From NCBI RefSeq assembly GCF_024721175.1, contig NZ_CP099399.1:2976001-3040000 (forward strand): a stretch of DNA of 64,000 nt, in the 5' to 3' direction. The notes beneath the pieces were generated by a model, which was not told the DNA's origin, made no database searches, and saw nothing but the letters and a program-made list of their open reading frames with translations. Numbering within the stretch: the first letter of the stretch is position 1; each line of letters opens with the position of its first letter. This stretch comes from Rhizobium sp. Pop5 (GTDB taxonomy: Bacteria; Pseudomonadota; Alphaproteobacteria; Rhizobiales; Rhizobiaceae). The translations under genes and the position numbers were made by a program. Below, in pieces: positions 59,701 through 64,000 of this stretch.

Positions 59701-59936
59701 ATGGCTCGCAAACACCTCACCGACCTCAGCTTTTGAGGTCACGTCGAAACGACGTAAATCCTTCCCGTCCGAAACCCGGGTCAAGACCGGTTTGCAAACC
59801 GTTCACGGCGACGTCGAACTAATCGAAAAACTCGGCCGCAACGATCCCTGCCCCTGCGGCTCCAGGAGGCGGCTTCAAGAATTGCTGCCTGCAATCCGGC
59901 CGCTATGACGGCATCGAGCGGGATTATTATTTTTAG
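59701..59936 (+). pseudogene. SEC-C-motif small protein, interrupted by two frameshifts
   Basis: After GGAGGAGGCAGCC an ATG at 59701 opens [11 protein letters not shown] and meets TGA at 59734. Skipping one T in the TTTT run at 59731-59734 continues the frame as [16 protein letters not shown]... to [12 protein letters not shown] second +1 near 59870 restores [21 protein letters not shown] and a stop at 59936. Corrected this way, the product is about 78 residues with a perfectly spaced SEC-C zinc motif (CPC ... CC). The total of 236 bases is two over a multiple of three, consistent with two single-base insertions. Either a recent pseudogene or sequence errors. Confidence 0.7.
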
Positions 59937-59954
59937 AGACCGTGACTGAAGATG

Positions 59955-59985
59955 ACGGCGCCCTTTACGAGAGGGCGCCGTTTAT
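59955..59985 (+). terminator. Rho-independent terminator
   Basis: ACGGCGCCCT (59955-59964), loop TTACGAG and AGGGCGCCGT (59972-59981), followed by TTATT. It lies 18 bp past the SEC-C stop and between convergent genes. Confidence 0.8.
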
Positions 59986-60009
59986 TGCGGTCAGCCCGGC
60001 AATGCCGGA

Positions 60010-60624
60010 TCACAACTTGAAGCTTTTGACCTCGTTGCCTCGCTCGATGGTCCGGTTGGCGATGAAGCGTCCGGATTTTGCTGCCTCCTGCTTCTCAGCC
60101 TCGATTTGGTGCAACATGGCTTCGAGACGCCGAAGCGCCAGCGCCTTGTTGCGGTGCTGGGAGCGCTCGTCCCGCGCCGTCACCACGAGACCGGTCGGCC
60201 GATGCAGCACGCGAACCGCGCTGTCCGTCGTATTCTGGTGCTGCCCGCCGGGTCCGCCGGCTCTCAGCGTCTCGAAACGCAGGTCGGCCGGATCGATCGT
60301 CACCTCGCCGCCTTCAGGCCTGGCATCGATACACTGAACCGCAACAAACCAGTTCTGTCGTTTGTGACCGGGACGCACCGGACTCTTGAAGGTGAACCGG
60401 ATCGTGCCGCAATAGCCGGCCGCGATCTGCTCCGCCCCGGCGCCGTCGAGACTGACAATCGCCGACTTCGCGCCGTGTTGATCCGGCATCGGGCCAAGGC
60501 TGGCCTCGAAAGAGCAGCCAAGCCCGATTGCCTCGCGCTCGATAATGCCGAGAAGCGCTGTGAGCGCGATACGGCACTCCACCGGACCGTTGCCTGATGT
60601 CACGAGAAGATCAATAGCGCTCAT
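60010..60624 (-). CDS. prfH: Peptide chain release factor-like protein PrfH
   Basis: A 204-residue class I release factor homologue with the peptidyl-hydrolysis motif GGPGGQHQNTTDSAV (Gly126-Gly127-Gln128) and the basic C-terminus DERSQHRNKALALRRL. It lacks the codon-recognition domain 2 motif (PxT/SPF) and the N-terminal helical domain of RF1/RF2, as typical for PrfH. The start is ATG 60624; the longer open frame to 60729 is the tail of rtcB. It overlaps rtcB by 14 bp. PrfH proteins co-occur with a distinct RtcB and rescue ribosomes cut in the decoding centre. Confidence 0.9.
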   Translation of the reverse strand: MSAIDLLVTSGNGPVECRIALTALLGIIEREAIGLGCSFEASLGPMPDQHGAKSAIVSLDGAGAEQIAAGYCGTIRFTFKSPVRPGHKRQNWFVAVQCIDARPEGGEVTIDPADLRFETLRAGGPGGQHQNTTDSAVRVLHRPTGLVVTARDERSQHRNKALALRRLEAMLHQIEAEKQEAAKSGRFIANRTIERGNEVKSFKL

Positions 60625-61834
60625 AACCGCTCCCTCCTTCCCTGCGATGGTCGGGTTTTCGCCGGCGCTGTTCGACCTCCGCTTCATCAACCGCCTTCTT
60701 GAAGGTGACGAGCGGCCGAAAGCTCGCAAGTCCGATGATCAGCCCCTCATTTTCGAGATCGCTCACCACCTGCCCGGCATCCTTATAGGCCGATGCTGCC
60801 TCTTCGACGACGAGAGCGCGATCGTCACAGATCGCGATACCTCCCCAAGTATTCCGCAACAGTAGTTCGCGTTCGGAGCGATTGCGGCCGACACGTCCAT
60901 GCATTGTGGCCCGGTCATACTTGCGGCCAGCCCCATGAGAGATACCGCCGAGCGAACGGCTGACGCCGGCACCCGCGACAACCAGATGGCTGAGGCTCGC
61001 GCGCGATCCCGCAATCGGCGCCAATTCGCCGGGTGCGACGGCCGCCGCACCCTTGTAATGCACAAACCCGCGATCTGAGCGACGAACGAGATTGTGCGGT
61101 ATGTCGGCGATGAGGCTGAGATCGGCGCGAAGCGCCGCAGCCGCCCGCGCGGCAATGAGCCGCCGGTTCAGCGATGCCCAGGCAACGCAGCGATCATGGC
61201 TCGCAAGCCAGGCAGCACCTGCTTCCGATCCGGGATCGAGACCGGCGACAAGCGCCGGATGTGCAGCCGCGGCTTCGCTGAATACCGCGGCACCGAGGGA
61301 GCGTGAACCAGAATGAACGAGCAGATAGAGCCGCTGATCGTCGAGACCAGCCGCACGTCCGCCCTCGGCAAGCTCTTCAACGGCCTGCAGCTCGCAGAAA
61401 TGATTGCCGCCGCCGATCGTGCCCAAGGCTTCCGGTGCCAGATCGGCAGGCAGACCAGCTTCAGCGAGCATGTCGCCAGCATCGCCGATTGCCTGCGTTT
61501 CAAGCCGGCGAAGCCGCTCCGCCGCTTTGTCGATCCTCAGTTTGCGCAGCGGCAGATCGAGAGCGAAGAGTGACATCCCGCAGCCGATGTCGTTGCCGAT
61601 CAGCAGCGGGTGCAGCCGGGACGACAACAGCGCCACGCCGGTCGCACCGTATTTGCCGGGGTGCAAATCCGGAAAGGCGGCGATTTCCAAGGCGCCCGGC
61701 AGGCGAGACATTTCGTCAAGCTGGTCCAAGGCAGCGCCTTCGATCCAGGCAGAACTGGAAAAGAAACGATTGATGAGCGCCGGAACTGCCGCCGGCGCCA
61801 TCAGGGAGCTTTCGCTCCCAATAGAATTGCCCAT
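60611..61834 (-). CDS. rtcB: RtcB-family RNA ligase (RtcB2-type, PrfH partner)
   Basis: A 407-residue RNA 3'-phosphate ligase with metal and GTP motifs in order: FPDLHPGKYGATG, NDIGCGMSLF (Asp82, Cys85), GTIGGGNHF (Asn144, His145), VHSGSRSLG (His174), IPHNLV (His247) and the guanylylated His300 in SHGAGRKYD. VHYKGA replaces the usual VHRKGA. It is shorter than housekeeping RtcB and overlaps prfH. It is thought to reseal 16S rRNA cut by ribosome-targeting nucleases. No archease or RtcA/RtcR gene is next to it. Confidence 0.9.
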   Translation of the reverse strand: MGNSIGSESSLMAPAAVPALINRFFSSSAWIEGAALDQLDEMSRLPGALEIAAFPDLHPGKYGATGVALLSSRLHPLLIGNDIGCGMSLFALDLPLRKLRIDKAAERLRRLETQAIGDAGDMLAEAGLPADLAPEALGTIGGGNHFCELQAVEELAEGGRAAGLDDQRLYLLVHSGSRSLGAAVFSEAAAAHPALVAGLDPGSEAGAAWLASHDRCVAWASLNRRLIAARAAAALRADLSLIADIPHNLVRRSDRGFVHYKGAAAVAPGELAPIAGSRASLSHLVVAGAGVSRSLGGISHGAGRKYDRATMHGRVGRNRSERELLLRNTWGGIAICDDRALVVEEAASAYKDAGQVVSDLENEGLIIGLASFRPLVTFKKAVDEAEVEQRRRKPDHRREGGSGYERY

Positions 61835-61862
61835 GATGATACTCTGGATATGAGTGGTCTTT

Positions 61863-61882
61863 CATCGCCTGAGATGGCGATG
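61863..61882 (-). promoter_or_regulatory. Palindrome upstream of rtcB
   Basis: CATCGCC (61863-61869) and GGCGATG (61876-61882) flank 6 bp, about 30 bp before the rtcB start; a second palindrome CAGCCA-T-TGGCTG lies at 61899-61911. I saw no sigma-54 (-24/-12) element of the E. coli rtc type. Confidence 0.35.
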
Positions 61883-62033
61883 TTCAACCGGCCTGCATCA
61901 GCCATTGGCTGAGTTAAACCGAAACCCTCTCGGGGCGTGCGGAGATATTTGTCATCGTGTCGCTCCCTTCATCCAGAACAATCGAGAGCGCCCCTTTAGG
62001 GGAAGTCGGATATAAATGCAAGCATGGCGCGCT

Positions 62034-63044
62034 TCAGCCGCCGAATGATCTCCGGTAGGCATGCGGGCTCGTTCCCAGCCGCTTGCGGAAATGATGCCGC
62101 ATGGTTGCCAGCGTGCCGAAGCCGCTTGATATCGCAATGTCGTCGAGCGAGACCGCGAGTTCCTTTTCGAGCAGGTCGCGGGCATGGCGCAGCCGCTCCT
62201 TCAGTAGCCATTCGCCGACGCTGAGACCTGTCGTCGCTTCGAAGCGGCGCTGGAAGGTGCGCATGCTCATGCCGGCCCGTTTGGCGAGCAGGCTGATCGG
62301 CTGCTCCTCGGCAAGGCTTGCGCGCATCCATTCGATCAGTGGACCCAAGCGAATGCCCTCCCGCGCCTCCGGAACCGGGGCGCTGATGAACTGCGCCTGC
62401 CCGCCTTCGCGATGCGGCGGCACCACGAGGCGCCGGGCGACGCTGTTTGCGGCATCCGAGCCGAAATCGCCGCGCACGACATGCAGGCAGAGATCGATGC
62501 CGGCTGCACTGCCGGCCGCCGTCAGCAGGCTGCCTTCATCGATGTAGAGAACGGCGGCATCGAGCGTGATGTCGGGGTAACGCGCGGAGATCGAAGCGAC
62601 ATAGCGCCAATGTGTGGTCGCCCTGCGGTTGGCAAGCAGTCCGGACCCGGCAAGGACGGCAACGCCGGAGCAGAGCGACATGACGCGCGCGCCGCGTTGA
62701 TGCGCGGCCCTCAGCGCTTCGGCGAGTGGCGCCGGTACGGGCGCATCGATCGCCCGCCAGCCCGGCACGACGATCAGGTCCGCCTCGTCGAGCACCTCCA
62801 GCCCCTTGTCGACCGCCACCGTCAATCCGCCGGCGGCGCGAAGTGGGCCTGGCTCGATCCCACAGACCGCAAAGCGATACCAGCCTTCGCCCATCTCGGG
62901 ACGCGGCAGGCCGAAGACCTCATAGGCGATGCCGAATTCGAAGGTGCAGAGCCCGTCATAAGCAAGCACGGCGACCAGCGGTCCATTCGTCTGCGGCGGC
63001 AATAGATTTGGCATGATCTTTACGCTGTCGGTCATAATGGCCAA
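62034..63044 (-). CDS. GlxA-type AraC-family regulator (DJ-1/PfpI plus HTH)
   Basis: A 336-residue transcription factor. The N-terminal DJ-1/PfpI-like domain (about 20-205) has VAVLAYDGLCTFEFGIAYEVFG and VMSLCSGVAVLAGSGLL, where the Cys of the nucleophile elbow is kept. The C-terminal AraC HTH domain (about 235-330) has SMRTFQRRFEATTGLSVGEWLLKERLRHARDLLE (in part) and DIAISSGFGTLATMRHHFRKRLGTSP (in part). It resembles FtrA. It is divergent from a rhodanese gene with 61 bp between, so it probably controls that gene. Confidence 0.88.
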   Translation of the reverse strand: MAIMTDSVKIMPNLLPPQTNGPLVAVLAYDGLCTFEFGIAYEVFGLPRPEMGEGWYRFAVCGIEPGPLRAAGGLTVAVDKGLEVLDEADLIVVPGWRAIDAPVPAPLAEALRAAHQRGARVMSLCSGVAVLAGSGLLANRRATTHWRYVASISARYPDITLDAAVLYIDEGSLLTAAGSAAGIDLCLHVVRGDFGSDAANSVARRLVVPPHREGGQAQFISAPVPEAREGIRLGPLIEWMRASLAEEQPISLLAKRAGMSMRTFQRRFEATTGLSVGEWLLKERLRHARDLLEKELAVSLDDIAISSGFGTLATMRHHFRKRLGTSPHAYRRSFGG

Positions 63045-63105
63045 TATCGCAAACCTCTAGCATCGGCGATACCAGGCGGCAACTCCAACACGAAAGGAAA
63101 GACCG

Positions 63106-63516
63106 ATGCCAAGCCCCGTTTCTGAAATCCCCGCCGCCGAGCCCGATCTCGCCGCCGCCCATTTTGGCGCCAAACTCGCCTTCGAGACCGACTGCTCGGA
63201 TGTCAGCGCAGCCTTTGCCGCCGGCAAGATCGATTTCGTGCTCCTCGACGTGCGCTCGCCGGCACTGTTTGCGCAATCCCACATTCCCCGCGCGATCAAC
63301 CTGCCGCACGGCAAGATGACCGCACATCGCATGTCGGAATGGGCAAGGGACACGCTCTTCGTCGTCTATTGCGCAGGCCCCCATTGCAACGGCGCCGACA
63401 AGGCCGCCTTCCGCCTCGCCAAGCTCGGCCTCAAGGCCAAGCTGATGATCGGCGGCCTGACCGGCTGGGCCGACGAAGGGCTTGCCTTCGAACAAGGCGT
63501 TCCCGCCGCGGCCTGA
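63106..63516 (+). CDS. Single-domain rhodanese-like sulfurtransferase
   Basis: A 136-residue rhodanese: IDFVLLDVRSPALFAQSHIPRAINLPHGKM (in part) and active-site Cys in VVYCAGPHCNGADKAA, with GGLTGWADEG at the C-terminal end. Two cysteines lie in the active loop (YCAGPHC). It transfers sulfane sulfur to thiol acceptors or cyanide; the acceptor is not known. Control by the divergent FtrA-like regulator is likely. ATG 63106 follows GAAAGGAAAG. Confidence 0.88.
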   Translation: MPSPVSEIPAAEPDLAAAHFGAKLAFETDCSDVSAAFAAGKIDFVLLDVRSPALFAQSHIPRAINLPHGKMTAHRMSEWARDTLFVVYCAGPHCNGADKAAFRLAKLGLKAKLMIGGLTGWADEGLAFEQGVPAAA

Positions 63517-63532
63517 CCAGCCTTCCCTTCTC

Positions 63533-63594
63533 CCGGCAGCGCTTACTCCTAAATCGACTCCGATTTGAGGAAGCATGCCCTGGGGAGAAGGGAA
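63533..63594. terminator. Nested inverted repeat between convergent genes
   Basis: Outer arms TTCCCTTCTCCC (63533-63544) and GGGAGAAGGGAA (63583-63594) enclose the hairpin AAATCG-ACTC-CGATTT (63551-63566). It lies 16 bp past the rhodanese stop and 10 bp before the dehydrogenase stop, so it can end both transcripts. Confidence 0.6.
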
Positions 63595-63604
63595 ATCGCG
63601 ATCG

Positions 63605-64000
63605 TCAGAACTCGACGACCACCTTGCCGAAAGGCCCGCGATAGAGATGGTCGAGGGCCTGCGGGAACTCGCCGAAGGCATAACGCTTGTCGATGACAGG
63701 CTTAAGCCCCGTCTGCTCGATGGCTCGCACAAGATCTTCGAGCGCGCGGCGATGGCCGACCGAAATTCCCTGCACGACAGGGGCCTTGAGCAGAAGCGGG
63801 CCGGCCGGGCCGGAGACTTCGAAACCTTCGAGCACGCCGATGACGGAAATGCGGCCGTTGACCGCCACAGCCTTCAACGCCTCACCGAGATGTGGACCGC
63901 CGACGATTTCGAGCACATGGTCGGCGCCGTAGCCGTCGGTCAGCTGATAGAGCTGCTCTACCCAGTCGCCCTGATGGCGGTTGATCGCATGATCGGCGCC
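63605..64000 (-). CDS. Zinc-type alcohol dehydrogenase / quinone oxidoreductase, C-terminal part (partial)
   Basis: The frame runs off the right edge; the last 131 residues are present. They cover the second half of the Rossmann domain and the C-terminus of an MDR-family NAD(P)-dependent dehydrogenase: GYGADHVLEIVGGPHLGEAL, GRISVIGVLEGF, KAPVVQGISVGHRRALEDLVRAIEQTGLKPVIDKRYAFGEFPQAL (in part) and GPFGKVVVEF at the end. The N-terminal catalytic domain is missing, so zinc dependence and substrate cannot be read. Confidence 0.82.
   Translation of the reverse strand, partial: GADHAINRHQGDWVEQLYQLTDGYGADHVLEIVGGPHLGEALKAVAVNGRISVIGVLEGFEVSGPAGPLLLKAPVVQGISVGHRRALEDLVRAIEQTGLKPVIDKRYAFGEFPQALDHLYRGPFGKVVVEF

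Noticed and set aside
61835..62033. Sigma-54 promoter for rtcB
   Set aside because: No TGGC-N8-TTGC-type element is present upstream of the gene.
1..64000. CRISPR array, tRNA, rRNA, insertion sequence or integrase
   Set aside because: No direct-repeat array, tRNA-like cloverleaf, rRNA sequence or transposase motif was found on reading both strands; only palindromic intergenic elements are present.

Overview
The window is chromosomal DNA of an alphaproteobacterium of the Rhizobium etli / R. leguminosarum type. This rests on gene content and order: a pss exopolysaccharide locus with prsD-prsE, a PlyA-like lyase and Ra/CHDL-domain proteins, lpsL, noeK-noeJ, the PhyR-NepR-EcfG stress module and an hmu haem operon. 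GC content is high and coding density dense. Rhizobial palindromic intergenic repeats are scattered through it. I saw no rRNA, tRNA, CRISPR array, transposase or prophage.

Layout. 1-21 kb: exopolysaccharide locus. On the plus strand lie a glycosyltransferase, a Wzy-like membrane protein and the split Alg14/Alg13-type transferase pssD-pssE. On the minus strand lie an SGNH hydrolase, the type I secretion pair prsE-prsD and a beta-helix lyase. A two-domain CHDL lectin follows on plus, then on minus an unknown protein and pssP-pssO-pssN-pssT (export and polymerisation). A secreted transglutaminase-like cysteine peptidase and UDP-glucose dehydrogenase close the block. 20-34 kb: housekeeping and sugar-nucleotide genes: phosphatase, KTSC protein, esterase plus ring-cleavage-type dioxygenase, ung, noeK-noeJ, EEP-family protein, lpsL and a phospholipase D-like protein. 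34-40 kb: a TetR-controlled efflux operon with the gene order of E. coli cecR-ybhGFSR. 40-45 kb: an EamA transporter, a ThuA-like/oxidoreductase pair, a TetR-SMR operon and a truncated haemoglobin. 45-52 kb: iron/haem: a haem-oxygenase-like protein with two uncharacterised partners, TonB and hmuPSTUV, with IRO-like (RirA) sites. 52-56.5 kb: two membrane proteins, a composite palindromic element, then ecfG, nepR, phyR and a HWE kinase with EcfG-type promoters. 57-59.6 kb: preT-preA. 59.7-61.8 kb: a frameshifted SEC-C gene and an overlapping rtcB-prfH pair, a likely RNA/ribosome-repair module. 62-64 kb: AraC regulator, rhodanese and a partial dehydrogenase.

How the parts fit. Ugd and LpsL supply UDP-glucuronate and UDP-galacturonate. 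PssDE adds glucuronic acid, PssT/PssP/PssO/PssN polymerise and export the chain, and PrsDE probably secretes the lyase and CHDL lectin that trim and bind it. Functional statements are family-based inference; no database search was run. The most interesting points are rtcB-prfH, the unknown proteins coupled to pssP and to the haem operon, the symmetric divergent EcfG promoters and the frameshifted SEC-C gene.
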